From the NCBI RefSeq assembly GCF_001976145.1, contig NZ_MOXD01000001.1:124001-188000 (forward strand): 64,000 nt of DNA, given 5' to 3'. The notes beneath the pieces are model-generated. The model saw only the letters and a list, made by a program, of their open reading frames with translations, was not told where the DNA came from and made no database searches. A program made the position numbers and the translations under genes. Positions 52,434 through 61,546 of this stretch are shown one piece after another (the first letter of the stretch is position 1; the number at the start of each line of letters is the position of its first letter). This stretch comes from Serratia oryzae. Lineage in GTDB: Bacteria; Pseudomonadota; Gammaproteobacteria; Enterobacterales; Enterobacteriaceae.

Positions 52434-53361
52434 TGAGATAGCGAAGCGCACCAAAACGCAGTTGGCCGACACCCTTCAGACCGCAGTAGATACCATCTCA
52501 TCCAGCCAGAAAATCACCTTCAAACTTTACGTAAAGCAGGTTTTGCCGCTGGACGGGTTTATCTATTGGGTGAGGGCTGATCTGGTCAATCCTGCGGAAC
52601 TGGAGCGCCTCGGGCTGGATAAGCTGAAAAAGGCGGTAACGATACAGGGAAGCTTGCACCGGCAGGCGGTGTCTGAGCAGACGACCACCGCGTCGCAGTC
52701 GATGAATTACATCATTTTTACCCCATTAAAGCCGATAGACGATTTCAACATGGTGGATCCGAAATGGATGTACCTGGGCGACTATGACGGGGTGCAGTTT
52801 TCTTTCTCGCGTATGGAAAGCAAGTATACGCAGGCAGGCATATTCCACTACCGAGGCCTGGCCGTGTTGCCGACGCTGCGAACGCAGATTATTGACGATC
52901 CAGCGGATATCAACACTGACCTGATTTTATCGAACAGTACGCCGATCTGGATGCGCCTGACCAAGTACGGCACCGTTTACCCGTCGTATCTCTCCCCCTC
53001 GGACATGCTGCCGCCGTATATCGTGGCAGACGTCAAGGAAACTAAGCCGCTGCAGGCGGCACCGCATTACCTGACTCGCAGCCAGCACGTACAGGACACT
53101 GTTCGCGTGACGCTGTACGGCATGAACAACAAGCAGGCGCTGGATTACGTCGATTACATCGTAAACGAGGCGCTCGACTTCGAAGAGTTTGGCATCACTA
53201 ACTCGCCGGTTGTTATTGACGACAAGTTAAACCAGGTCGAAATAAACGCGCTGGCCAAGAAAAAGCACATCGATTTCGACATCAACTATTACCAGCACAC
53301 CGCCAGGGATATCGCCCTACAGCTTATTAAAGAAGCTTTTATCACTTTGGAGATCAAATAA
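52420..53361 (+). CDS. LIC_12616-type neck/tail structural protein
   Basis: A 313-aa protein. The N-terminal half (QKITFKLYVKQVLPLDGFIY, AVTIQGSLHRQAVSEQTT) and the C-terminal TRSQHVQDTVRVTLYGMNNK match the phage proteins annotated as LIC_12616 family, which sit before the sheath gene. Probable tail terminator or neck component. Confidence 0.65.
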   Translation: MAKLDEIAKRTKTQLADTLQTAVDTISSSQKITFKLYVKQVLPLDGFIYWVRADLVNPAELERLGLDKLKKAVTIQGSLHRQAVSEQTTTASQSMNYIIFTPLKPIDDFNMVDPKWMYLGDYDGVQFSFSRMESKYTQAGIFHYRGLAVLPTLRTQIIDDPADINTDLILSNSTPIWMRLTKYGTVYPSYLSPSDMLPPYIVADVKETKPLQAAPHYLTRSQHVQDTVRVTLYGMNNKQALDYVDYIVNEALDFEEFGITNSPVVIDDKLNQVEINALAKKKHIDFDINYYQHTARDIALQLIKEAFITLEIK

Positions 53362-54443
53362 TGAGTAATGACGATTACAGAATTGTCACGGTAAACGTTT
53401 CGCAGACTGTAGGCGCTATTCCCTCCACGCTGCAACAAACGGGCGTGATTATTTCGAACGGGGCGACAACACTTGCGGCGAAAACGCCAAAGCTGCTCAC
53501 CTCCTACGCCGAATTTACCGCCATTGCAAACGACACCGCTGCAACCTATGCCGCCGTGAATTCCGCAGTAACGACGTTCTTTGCGCAGGGGAATAGCCTG
53601 GGTATCTACATCATGGAAGTGGGGGCGGTGGTCGATGCCGGTATTGACGCAGTTGCGGCCTACATGGCCGATCCTGACGTGCGCTTCTACACCTACCTGG
53701 TGCCTGTTGCGTGGGACGGCAACGCCAAGCTTGTGACGCTGGGCCGCAATAACTCCGCGAATACCTCTATGGTGTACTTCTTCATCGATACCGATGCGAC
53801 CGCAGCCAAATATCACTACAAGACTATTAAGTCGTTTGTAGCCACACAGAAAAGCGCTGATCCGACGATCTGCAACTCCGCCGCCGCGATGTGGCAGTTT
53901 ATCAGCGCGTCACCGTCCGATATCAACAAAGTTCCGCCGATGGCATTCCGCTACCTGATCGGTGTGGTGGCGCTGGTGGCGAAAGGTTCGGTCAAAACAC
54001 TTCTGACCAACAACTATGTGAACTATGTCGGTACCGGCGCGGAAGGGGGGATCAGCAATACAGTTTACTTTAACGGCATGTCAGCGGACGGCAACGACCT
54101 GACTTATTGGTATTCCGTGGACTGGATCCAGATTAACGTCCAGATGGCGCTGGCCAACGAGATTATCAACGGTAGCAACAACCCGATTAACCCGCTGTAT
54201 TACAACCAGGACGGCATTAACCGGTTGCAAAACCGCGCCCAGGGCGTGTTCAACTCTGGCGTAACCTTCGGCCTGGTCAACGGTAACCCGGTTGTGTGGG
54301 CTGTGCCGTTCCGCACTTACGTGAAAAACAACCCCAACGATTACCAGATTGGGCGCTATGCCGGGCTGTCATGCCAGTACACACCTATGCGCGGTTTCAT
54401 GAAAATTATCTTTAACGTCAACGTCACGATGCAGCTTTCTTAA
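53361..54443 (+). CDS. Tail sheath protein (DUF3383)
   Basis: A 360-aa protein of the DUF3383 sheath family (RIVTVNVSQTVGAIPSTLQQ, FMKIIFNVNVTMQLS at the end). Its presence with a tube protein marks a contractile tail. Short for a sheath but normal for this family. Confidence 0.88.
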   Translation: MSNDDYRIVTVNVSQTVGAIPSTLQQTGVIISNGATTLAAKTPKLLTSYAEFTAIANDTAATYAAVNSAVTTFFAQGNSLGIYIMEVGAVVDAGIDAVAAYMADPDVRFYTYLVPVAWDGNAKLVTLGRNNSANTSMVYFFIDTDATAAKYHYKTIKSFVATQKSADPTICNSAAAMWQFISASPSDINKVPPMAFRYLIGVVALVAKGSVKTLLTNNYVNYVGTGAEGGISNTVYFNGMSADGNDLTYWYSVDWIQINVQMALANEIINGSNNPINPLYYNQDGINRLQNRAQGVFNSGVTFGLVNGNPVVWAVPFRTYVKNNPNDYQIGRYAGLSCQYTPMRGFMKIIFNVNVTMQLS

Positions 54444-54458
54444 TCAGGAAAATAAACC

Positions 54459-54899
54459 ATGCCTAATCCATTAGTACCGCAAGGCGTACTGAATAAAGTT
54501 CGCGCCTCGATTAAATTCGTCCAGCACCCTGAACTGAATATCACCGCATCTTTCTTAACGCAGGATGCTATCGATATTCAATTCCAAGGCGATGCTGGTG
54601 TTTTGCTGCCGACAATGACGGGGGGCGTATCGTCCCCCAACCCCTACCAGATGATCAACATGCAGATCCACATGGTGCGCAGTCAGGGCATCGCGCAACT
54701 GTTCAAAAATCAGATTGAGCTGGACACGTTGCTCGGTGACGCAAAAGTTTATTCAGACTCAAGCACGCTGGGCGATTTCTCCATTCGTAGCGCAACTATC
54801 CGATCAGCCGGTGACGTGAGTTTCTCTGGCCGTGACCCTGCGTTCCTGGTGTCTGTTTTTGGCATCTATGACGTTAACTCTGCCATGTGGGAGCTGTAA
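54459..54899 (+). CDS. Tail tube protein (DUF3277)
   Basis: A 146-aa protein of the DUF3277 family: DIQFQGDAGVLLPTMTGGVS and RSAGDVSFSGRDPAFLVSVF. The tube lies directly after the sheath gene. Ends in TAATG overlapping the chaperone gene. Confidence 0.88.
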   Translation: MPNPLVPQGVLNKVRASIKFVQHPELNITASFLTQDAIDIQFQGDAGVLLPTMTGGVSSPNPYQMINMQIHMVRSQGIAQLFKNQIELDTLLGDAKVYSDSSTLGDFSIRSATIRSAGDVSFSGRDPAFLVSVFGIYDVNSAMWEL

Positions 54900-55465
54900 T
54901 GGAGATTTCACGCAAAATGAACCTGGTTACCCCAGTTGAAACAGCGAACGGCAATATCTACATCCACTCCACGCCGATCACCAAAGCCGTCTATCGCGAG
55001 CACTTTTTGACATTGAGTAAAGCCTTTGCCGCCATCTTCGGGCATGGGCTGGGTGTGCTGGCCGGGCCGCGTATCGCTTACCTCATGCTTGAGCGTGTGG
55101 CAAAGAATGATGGGATTTGGGAAGGGGCTACCGGCGTTAAAAATACCCTGCTGCAGGAGATTATCCGCAACTCCACGGCCATCGTACCGGTCGATGGTAA
55201 GGGATGGGAAGAAATCCCCCTTGATGTGGCGATCTCGCGTGAAGTGGTCGATGAAGATGATGTCCTGGGGGAGATCGTTTTTTTTACATGCGTCTGTGCG
55301 ATCAACAAACCGGGGCAGGCGACCGCGCTGATGGAACAAGTGAATTCACTTTGGAACAGTGTTTGTACGTCGCAAAGTTCTATGGAGTGGGCAGCATCAT
55401 TGCCGACATTGACCGACAAAGAGAGTTCTGGCGAGACGGAGAGCACGTTGTCAGTGCCATCCTAG
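54899..55465 (+). CDS. Tail assembly chaperone, zero-frame product
   Basis: A 188-aa protein between tube and tape-measure genes, the place of gpG/gp E chaperones. ATG 54899 overlaps the tube stop (TAATG). About the first 129 codons are shared with the frameshifted form. The C-terminal part after FF (TCVCAINKPGQATALMEQ) is specific to this form. It would bind and protect the tape measure during tail assembly. Confidence 0.8.
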   Translation: MEISRKMNLVTPVETANGNIYIHSTPITKAVYREHFLTLSKAFAAIFGHGLGVLAGPRIAYLMLERVAKNDGIWEGATGVKNTLLQEIIRNSTAIVPVDGKGWEEIPLDVAISREVVDEDDVLGEIVFFTCVCAINKPGQATALMEQVNSLWNSVCTSQSSMEWAASLPTLTDKESSGETESTLSVPS

Positions 55466-55575
55466 ATTTCATATGCCATGAGGGGATCGACAGCTTTATG
55501 CGTGCCTTTAACTTCGAGGTTCGCACTGCTGCCGAGTTTAGAGAACTGATGAAGCATAAGAAGAGTATTTTCTAA
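54899..55575 (+). CDS. Tail assembly chaperone, -1 frameshift fusion
   Basis: A run of eight T (55278-55285) lies in frame as G TT-TTT-TTT-ACA. A -1 slip on T-TTT-TTT leads from ...GEIVFF into YMRLCDQQTGAGDRADG in the frame that ends at 55575, giving a predicted 225-aa fusion (join 54899-55285, 55285-55575). The -1 frame has a coding look (FTLEQCLYVAKFYGVGSIIA, DFICHEGIDSFMRAFNFEVR) and ends by overlapping the tape-measure start. Confidence 0.8.
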
Positions 55576-57566
55576 TGTCTGAGAATATCCCGGTAATTAC
55601 GATCCCCGTCGATAACGAGCAGTTGAAAGAAGCCTTGTCACTGTTTGAAAAACTCAACGCCGCGGCGGGAAAATTCAACAGCAAATACGGCTCACCACTG
55701 GATACTGGCGTTGGCCGCGGTTGGGGGGGCACCCCCCCTGGTGGCGTAGGCGGGGGTGCTGGTGGGGATTGCGGGGACAGCAGGCGCGGAGGCAATAAAG
55801 ATAAGGGCTTCCTGAACAACGTCAACAAGCTGGCCAATGCTGCCGAAAAAAGCTTCGACCAGGTCAACAAGACGCTCGATAAAACCGTCAGTAAGCTGAA
55901 AGGGCTGTTTGAGTCGGCCATCTCCTGGGGGCTAAAAATGGCCCTACTAGGTACCGGCAGCGCGTTCGGCTACAACATGATCGCCAAGAACGCCGGGCAG
56001 CAGTTAATGACAGCCCAGGGCAATAAGATGACCACCGGGCAGATGCAAGCAGCCAAGAATGTTTACGGCAACCGGTTCAGCGGCGTTGATAACCTGATTC
56101 AGGGATTGAATAGCGCAAATAGTGATGTTAGTTCGCCATACCGGCCAGGCCTTATGTCCCTTGGGTTAAATCCGCTGGATAGCCCAGGGAAAAACCTGCC
56201 CTTGTTAATCCAGAAACTTTCAGATCTGGCCGCAAGTGACAATGGCTCTGGGATGGCATATTCCAGAATTAACGCATTAAAGCTTGGAGGGATGGTTAGC
56301 CAAAGCGAACTTAATCAGTACGGCGCAAATAGTGACATTATTTCCGGTATTAATAGGCGATATGAGGCCACATCGCATCAGCTGGAAATGTCTGAAAAAA
56401 CCGGGCGCAGCTATCAGTCACTCAATACCACCTTTGATACCACTACAGATAGGATGTTTAACTCGTTCAAGACCGCACTGGCGACGCTGAATGAGCCTAT
56501 CGAGAAGCTTTCTAAGACATTCTCTGATGCGGTGGACTCATTCTTGAGCGGCCCGAACGGTAAGGCGGTATTCGATACCCTTGCGGATGGTGTTAAATCG
56601 TTCAGTGCCTGGATCAGCAAGCCAGGTTTCCAAAAAGACTTAGGCGAGTTCAGTAGAGCTGTGACTGAAATCGTTAAGGCTATTGGACGCGGGATTATGT
56701 GGATTTATAGCTGGTTGCCTGGAGGTGAGCAAAAAGAGGGAGAGTCAGACGCAGAATACCAAGCCAGAAAGCAAAAAGAACGATCTGACGAATTAGCCAG
56801 GGCCCAAAGTGGCAGCAGCTTCAACAGTGCTGCATCGGCGACCGCAACGACCTTGGCCGTACCGGCGAGGGAAGGTAGCGGAAACGGGGGCTTCTGGGGA
56901 GGAGTTAAGGCTGTAGGCCAAACGGTAGGAGGGATTGTTGGCACCATTGGGAAGAATATGCTCCCTGACCTTGATGAGCGGTGGAAGGCTGGCGGCTGGC
57001 AAAATTACCAATCAACTCAGGAACCAGTGCAACATGCGCAGGCGGCACGTCGTTCGCGTGGTGGAGATGGGTTGCCATCAAACCTACTGAATGTGGTTGA
57101 GCAAGTAGAGTCTGGTGGTAACCGTTTTGCGGTATCAAAAGCCGGAGCAATGGGGCCATTCCAGTTTATGCCGGGAACGGCAAAGGATATGGGCCTGCGC
57201 GGCGGTGAGGTGTTCGACAGAGACAAAGCCGAGGCTGCTGCCCGGCGTTACTTCCAGATGCTGTTCAAGCGTTATGATGGCGATGTCGCAAAAGCTATCG
57301 CCGCTTATAACTGGGGCATGGGTAACGTTGATAAGCACGGACTGACGTCACTGCCAAAAGAAACCTATAACTATCTGCGCAAAATATTGCCACAAATCGG
57401 AGAGGCTGATTCACTTTCTCGTATCACAATGCGCGGAACTCAACAGGCCCAAGTTGCCACACAAAGCCGCATGGTGATCGACGTTGCGTTGAATCAGGCT
57501 CCAGGCTCTGATATCAACGCGCAACTCCGTTCGAATATACCACCACCTATCAACATTCCTTTCTAA
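55575..57566 (+). CDS. Tape measure protein with SLT transglycosylase domain
   Basis: A 663-aa protein. Residues ~40-75 are Gly-rich; a hydrophobic patch (ISWGLKMALLGTGSAFGYNM) is near residue 115-135. The C-terminal ~130 residues form a soluble lytic transglycosylase: VVEQVESGGNRFAVSKAGAM with catalytic Glu, GPFQFMPGTAKDMGL and AAYNWGMGNVD. At ~0.15 nm per residue the tail would be about 100 nm. The SLT domain helps DNA pass the cell wall. Confidence 0.92.
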   Translation: MSENIPVITIPVDNEQLKEALSLFEKLNAAAGKFNSKYGSPLDTGVGRGWGGTPPGGVGGGAGGDCGDSRRGGNKDKGFLNNVNKLANAAEKSFDQVNKTLDKTVSKLKGLFESAISWGLKMALLGTGSAFGYNMIAKNAGQQLMTAQGNKMTTGQMQAAKNVYGNRFSGVDNLIQGLNSANSDVSSPYRPGLMSLGLNPLDSPGKNLPLLIQKLSDLAASDNGSGMAYSRINALKLGGMVSQSELNQYGANSDIISGINRRYEATSHQLEMSEKTGRSYQSLNTTFDTTTDRMFNSFKTALATLNEPIEKLSKTFSDAVDSFLSGPNGKAVFDTLADGVKSFSAWISKPGFQKDLGEFSRAVTEIVKAIGRGIMWIYSWLPGGEQKEGESDAEYQARKQKERSDELARAQSGSSFNSAASATATTLAVPAREGSGNGGFWGGVKAVGQTVGGIVGTIGKNMLPDLDERWKAGGWQNYQSTQEPVQHAQAARRSRGGDGLPSNLLNVVEQVESGGNRFAVSKAGAMGPFQFMPGTAKDMGLRGGEVFDRDKAEAAARRYFQMLFKRYDGDVAKAIAAYNWGMGNVDKHGLTSLPKETYNYLRKILPQIGEADSLSRITMRGTQQAQVATQSRMVIDVALNQAPGSDINAQLRSNIPPPINIPF

Positions 57567-57575
57567 GGGGGCGTT

Positions 57576-58238
57576 GTGAATATCTATGAAAGTGCGTTTG
57601 CTCTCTCGTTCCAGAAAACCCCGATCCTGCTGGTGGATGGAATAGCAAGGTATGTGCCTGGCGGAGTGCTGCCGATTGCCGTTTTCACTGAAGGGTTGAG
57701 TATTGTAAATGGCCTACTTGATGGCGCGAACCTGAATGTAGACACGTTAACAACCAACTTCGAACCGGCAGCCGGTGGCACGTTGATTGTGAATGATATT
57801 GCTACCTATCCATTTCTCAACCAGGCAACAGCGGCAAACGCTGTGGTTAAAAGACCCAACCGAATCACCTTGAATATGACCCGGCCAGCGACCACAACAA
57901 ACGGCGGGTATTTAGCCAAACCGGTGATGTTCACAGCGCTGAAACTGGCGCTGGACAATCATACTGACCTAGGCGGTACCTATACCGTTCTTACACCGTC
58001 TTTCATCTACACAGGGTGCCTACTTCGTTCAATGGTCGATCTGACCGGGTTTAGCGATCAAGTGAAACAAGTGCAGTACAAGTGGGCTTTTGAGTTTGAG
58101 CAGCCGTTGCTGTACGAGTCTCAGCTAAACGCTACCTTGGGTAATTTGATGAGTAAATTCGAGGATGGCATTCCGTCCCCTGGTGGCCTCAATTGGTCTG
58201 GCATGTTCGAAAGCATAAAGAGCCTATTCCCATCATGA
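57576..58238 (+). CDS. Tail/baseplate protein of unknown fold (220 aa)
   Basis: GTG start 57576 with AAGGGGGC upstream. Sequence features: KTPILLVDGIARYVPGGVLP at the N terminus and WAFEFEQPLLYESQLNATLG near the end. It occurs after the tape measure in DUF3383 tail clusters; possible baseplate-hub connector. Overlaps the next gene (ATGA). Confidence 0.7.
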   Translation: MNIYESAFALSFQKTPILLVDGIARYVPGGVLPIAVFTEGLSIVNGLLDGANLNVDTLTTNFEPAAGGTLIVNDIATYPFLNQATAANAVVKRPNRITLNMTRPATTTNGGYLAKPVMFTALKLALDNHTDLGGTYTVLTPSFIYTGCLLRSMVDLTGFSDQVKQVQYKWAFEFEQPLLYESQLNATLGNLMSKFEDGIPSPGGLNWSGMFESIKSLFPS

Positions 58239-58501
58239 CAACCTACACAACCTTCATTCCATCTGATAAAGCGCCGTTTCGCTTCACAGCTAGTGTGGGG
58301 GGCGAAACGCTGTTTATCACCGTCCTCTTTAACTTGTACTCAAACCGGTATTTTATCCAGGCCACAGATGGTAATAACAGCGTTGTGCTCTTTGTCCCTA
58401 TGATCGCCTCACCGCCGGATAGCGATATCAATCTGGCGCTGCCTTTTGCACCTGGATCGCTGATTTACCGCGAGAGCACCAATAATTTTGAGGCCACGTA
58501 A
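58235..58501 (+). CDS. Baseplate plug-like protein
   Basis: An 88-aa beta-rich protein (MTTYTTFIPSDKAPFRFTAS, GETLFITVLFNLYSNRYFIQ, DINLALPFAPGSLIYRESTN). The pattern and place between the 220-aa gene and the hub fit the small phage baseplate plug family. ATG 58235 overlaps the upstream stop. Confidence 0.68.
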   Translation: MTTYTTFIPSDKAPFRFTASVGGETLFITVLFNLYSNRYFIQATDGNNSVVLFVPMIASPPDSDINLALPFAPGSLIYRESTNNFEAT

Positions 58502-59535
58502 TGCGCTATTATCGAATAGAAATTACGGACGAGAACGGGCAAAGCATCAAGGACGCTGCGGGTAATGATATCGGGCCATGGGATAGCGATAAAAACCCAC
58601 TGAATGAGTCCACCAGACCCGGTGCCCCGTTGCACATAACCCTTGATGCGCCAACATTCGGATCGGATATGCTGGCTGGTGGCGCAATGCTGACAGTCTT
58701 CGGCTTGCCGGTGTCTGTGCTTCGCCAGGCGGTAAACCTTCACCTCGCGCATATTACGGTTTACGGCGGGTTTTCTGCTGGCTTGCCGTTAGCAAATCCG
58801 ACAAGGAAAGGAGTATTGCTAAAGGGGCAGATATACGGCCCATTTGGCAACTGGCAGGGCGTACATCAAACGCTAAATCTCCCTGTGTGGCCAAGCAATA
58901 TAATTGATGATGTGGGCAAACCTTTCACTATCACGATGGACGGACGGCAGGGCGATAAACTGAGCGATGTCATACTCAGAGCACTGCAAGTAACCTATCA
59001 AAACAGTGCGCAAAAGCTGGAGATTAATGTCAATATTCACCAAAACCTGGTGCTTTATGAAGACTGGAAAGCGATATTCAGAAGCATTTTTGAAATGTCG
59101 CAGATGCTGAAAAGAGTAACGCCGGGAATGCTGGGGCAACGGACTTATTCCGGCGTCAACATCGCCGTGCAGAAAAACAAAATCAATGTGTTCGATGGCT
59201 CAGATGGAAAGCAGGCGAAGCCGATACAGGCTAGGGATTTAATAGGGCAACCGACATGGTTGGAACCCCAGCGCATTTCAATAAAAACCAGCATGCGGGC
59301 GGATATCGAGGTTGGCGACTGGATCACGCTGCCGTTTGATGCCATTGGAGAAAACTCCATCCTCGCCGTGGGAAACCAGATGGGCCAGTATTCGGAAAAG
59401 CAACGTCTAAGCTTTTCCGGGACATACGAGGTGATGGGGGTGCGGCATATTGGTGATTATTACAATGTGTCTGAGGACGGCTGGGTAACCGTATATGAAG
59501 CTGTTCCGAGGCTAAAAGATGTGGTGAACAGATGA
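58501..59535 (+). CDS. Baseplate hub protein
   Basis: A 344-aa protein of the gp27/D-like hub type in this tail family: hydrophobic N-terminal beta domain and GDWITLPFDAIGENSILAVG plus FSGTYEVMGVRHIGDYYNVS at the end. It precedes the spike gene as is usual for hub-spike pairs. Overlaps that gene by 4 bp. Confidence 0.75.
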   Translation: MRYYRIEITDENGQSIKDAAGNDIGPWDSDKNPLNESTRPGAPLHITLDAPTFGSDMLAGGAMLTVFGLPVSVLRQAVNLHLAHITVYGGFSAGLPLANPTRKGVLLKGQIYGPFGNWQGVHQTLNLPVWPSNIIDDVGKPFTITMDGRQGDKLSDVILRALQVTYQNSAQKLEINVNIHQNLVLYEDWKAIFRSIFEMSQMLKRVTPGMLGQRTYSGVNIAVQKNKINVFDGSDGKQAKPIQARDLIGQPTWLEPQRISIKTSMRADIEVGDWITLPFDAIGENSILAVGNQMGQYSEKQRLSFSGTYEVMGVRHIGDYYNVSEDGWVTVYEAVPRLKDVVNR

Positions 59536-60221
59536 GCAACGGGCAAAAGAGTTTCTTCATGAAATCGCTGGCCGAGCATGGTCAAGCGGCAATAGATGGC
59601 AATGCCAACCTGGACGGTAAGGGGTGGCCTTGCCACGTTACGGCGGTGAACGGCGCTATCGTCACCGTAATGTTCGATATCTTGCCGGGGGATTACAACC
59701 TGCCGGAAGTCACGATCCCCGTATTCGGGCCTGAGTATATCCGGTACCCGATCCAAGTTGGCGACAAGGGCGTAACAATCCCCTTGAGTGTATCGATCCG
59801 CAATGTAACCGGCTTAGGTGTTGGCCTGCCAGACCTGAGCACGCCACCATCATTGACCGCCTTATTCTTCATGCCAGTGGGGAACATCAACTGGGAAGAA
59901 GTAGATCCCGACCAGGTAACCATATACGGCCCTAAAGGTGTGCTTTTGCAGACAACTGGTAAGGATTCGTCTGTAAATATCGAACCGGGCAAGGTCACTA
60001 TAAAAGCCGATCACATTTATTTGAATGGCATCATTCACCTGAACGGCCAGATTGTGCAGGATGCTGACCAAATGCCAAGCGGCACAACTGCCAAGCTTAT
60101 TGGCCCGCTGATCGTAGAGAATGACACCACAGCAGGCAATGTCAGCCTGATAGGGCATAAGCACAACGTGACGAACGTTGAGCCGGGAAGTGCCACCAGA
60201 ACATCGGAGAAGCCACAATGA
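59532..60221 (+). CDS. Baseplate spike (Gp138 N-terminal domain type)
   Basis: A 229-aa protein with an OB-like N-terminal domain (VTAVNGAIVTVMFDILPGDY then PVFGPEYIRYPIQVGDKGVT) matching the phage Gp138 family, and a beta-helical tip with repeats (VNIEPGKVTIKADHIYLNGI, IHLNGQIV). It forms the membrane-piercing needle. Overlaps the next gene by 4 bp. Confidence 0.88.
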   Translation: MSNGQKSFFMKSLAEHGQAAIDGNANLDGKGWPCHVTAVNGAIVTVMFDILPGDYNLPEVTIPVFGPEYIRYPIQVGDKGVTIPLSVSIRNVTGLGVGLPDLSTPPSLTALFFMPVGNINWEEVDPDQVTIYGPKGVLLQTTGKDSSVNIEPGKVTIKADHIYLNGIIHLNGQIVQDADQMPSGTTAKLIGPLIVENDTTAGNVSLIGHKHNVTNVEPGSATRTSEKPQ

Positions 60222-60562
60222 GGACATGGGGCAGAGTAGAAGAAAACGGCGTAAAGAAATGGGTTGCCGTAGAGTCAGACGCCAGCGGAGACTTCACTTA
60301 CGGCTGGATCACCACGTTAATCCAAACGTTAAAACTTGGGCTGGGGGAATCCCCATTTTATGCCCAGTACGGCATACCGGCTCAGCAATCCATCATTGAA
60401 CAGGTGTACCCTGATTACTACGTGACGATGGTACAGCAGCAGTTTAGCCGGTACTTTGCCTCGCTATCTGTGAAGAAGGTACCAGGCGCTGCTAATCCCA
60501 CCTATGATCTTTCAGTTATCATGTTCAACGGGGTAACGTATAGAAAGCAGATAGCTGTGTGA
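60218..60562 (+). CDS. Baseplate wedge protein (gp25-like position)
   Basis: A 114-aa protein: TWGRVEENGVKKWVAVESDA at the start and QFSRYFASLSVKKVP. Small proteins like this precede baseplate J in the same family and likely have the gp25/W wedge fold. In this phage the TA-like cassette separates it from the baseplate J gene. Confidence 0.68.
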   Translation: MRTWGRVEENGVKKWVAVESDASGDFTYGWITTLIQTLKLGLGESPFYAQYGIPAQQSIIEQVYPDYYVTMVQQQFSRYFASLSVKKVPGAANPTYDLSVIMFNGVTYRKQIAV

Positions 60563-60965
60563 TCTGAAGCATGGACTTGGTTCGAGATGCTTGACTCAAC
60601 CTTTAATGAGGCAATTTAAAATCTTAAAAAATACCTTAAAGAAAATAAGCTAGATAACATTTGTGATGAAGAGTTAGAAGATAGCGTGAAAATCTGATGA
60701 TTTTGGATGCCACAGAACGCTCTGTGCTACGTTTTGAGAAGCCGAAATCCTTACCGTAGGTAGGTATGCACTCATTTCCGGTTGTTTGACGAAGGATAGG
60801 GCGACGATTTAAGGCTGCTAAAATCAACTAAAAGTTGAATAGCTATCGCTTGGGCTATACACTCTGTATTAGATAACGGTGGTTATACTCTATATGCAGC
60901 CACTCAAGTGCAACATATTTAAGTGGTTTTGTCAGGTGGGACTCCTGAAACACAAGGAGGGCGCT
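60563..60965. other. AT-rich gap before the YafO cassette
   Basis: No intact gene. In the frame of the upstream gene, past its stop, the sequence reads like coding DNA broken by stops (EAWTWFEMLDSTFNEAI-stop-NLKKYLKENKLDNICDEELE), perhaps a decayed gene. Promoter-like sequences (TTGAAT near 60834, TATACT near 60883) lie before the cassette. Confidence 0.4.
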
Positions 60966-61538
60966 ATGCACAATCAGAACACACTAAGAAGAGATATGCC
61001 ATTTTTTGACACCTTCAAGACAGCCGCCGCAGTTGGTTTGCTAATGCAGCAAGCTTCTGCTATATATTGCCCGGAAATTGGTCAATTTGTCGAAGCTCCT
61101 TACAGTTACCATCGAAGCACTGAGCCTGAGAGCCAAACAAGATCGGTTAAGATGGATGAGGCTCTGGGTGTAATAAGAGAACTAACAGTAGCTCTCAACA
61201 AGGCGTATAGCTTGCTATTGAATGCCGCCGATGAAAGTCGTGATCATATAATTGCAAAGCTTGACCCAACTCAAACCGATCTTGTTGAGCTTCAATTGAG
61301 AGGGTTGGAAGGGGCGATTAGAAACGTTTTTAGAGAGTGCCCAGAAGATAAGCGGCACCTAGTAAAAACTCCCTTAATTGTTACCGCACAAGCGAGAGCA
61401 TCGGCTGATAAGTTGAATCATTTGATAAAACAAATGACAGTACCCGTTAAGACTTTTGAAAGCACAATTGACATGGAAGCTCTCCGTGCGCTTGCTAAGC
61501 ATGGCACAGAGGTATTTTCATCAGGACGATTTCACTGA
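60966..61538 (+). CDS. Unrecognised 190-aa protein, candidate antitoxin to YafO
   Basis: ATG 60966 has AAGGAGGG 5 nt upstream (an in-frame ATG at 60879 has none). A mostly helical protein: N-terminal FFDTFKTAAAVGLLMQQASA, a middle stretch CPEIGQFVEAPYSYHRST, then long helices (ALGVIRELTVALNKAYSLLL, LVELQLRGLEGAIRNVFREC). It is not of the YafN/Phd type and no DNA-binding motif is seen. The toxin gene follows with its SD inside this stop region, so the two are coupled. Confidence 0.6.
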   Translation: MHNQNTLRRDMPFFDTFKTAAAVGLLMQQASAIYCPEIGQFVEAPYSYHRSTEPESQTRSVKMDEALGVIRELTVALNKAYSLLLNAADESRDHIIAKLDPTQTDLVELQLRGLEGAIRNVFRECPEDKRHLVKTPLIVTAQARASADKLNHLIKQMTVPVKTFESTIDMEALRALAKHGTEVFSSGRFH

Positions 61539-61546
61539 GGTGGGAA

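Noticed and set aside
54459..54899. Type VI secretion or R-type tailocin instead of a phage
   Set aside because: Terminase, portal, capsid and replication genes are all present, so this is a full phage rather than a tail-only particle.
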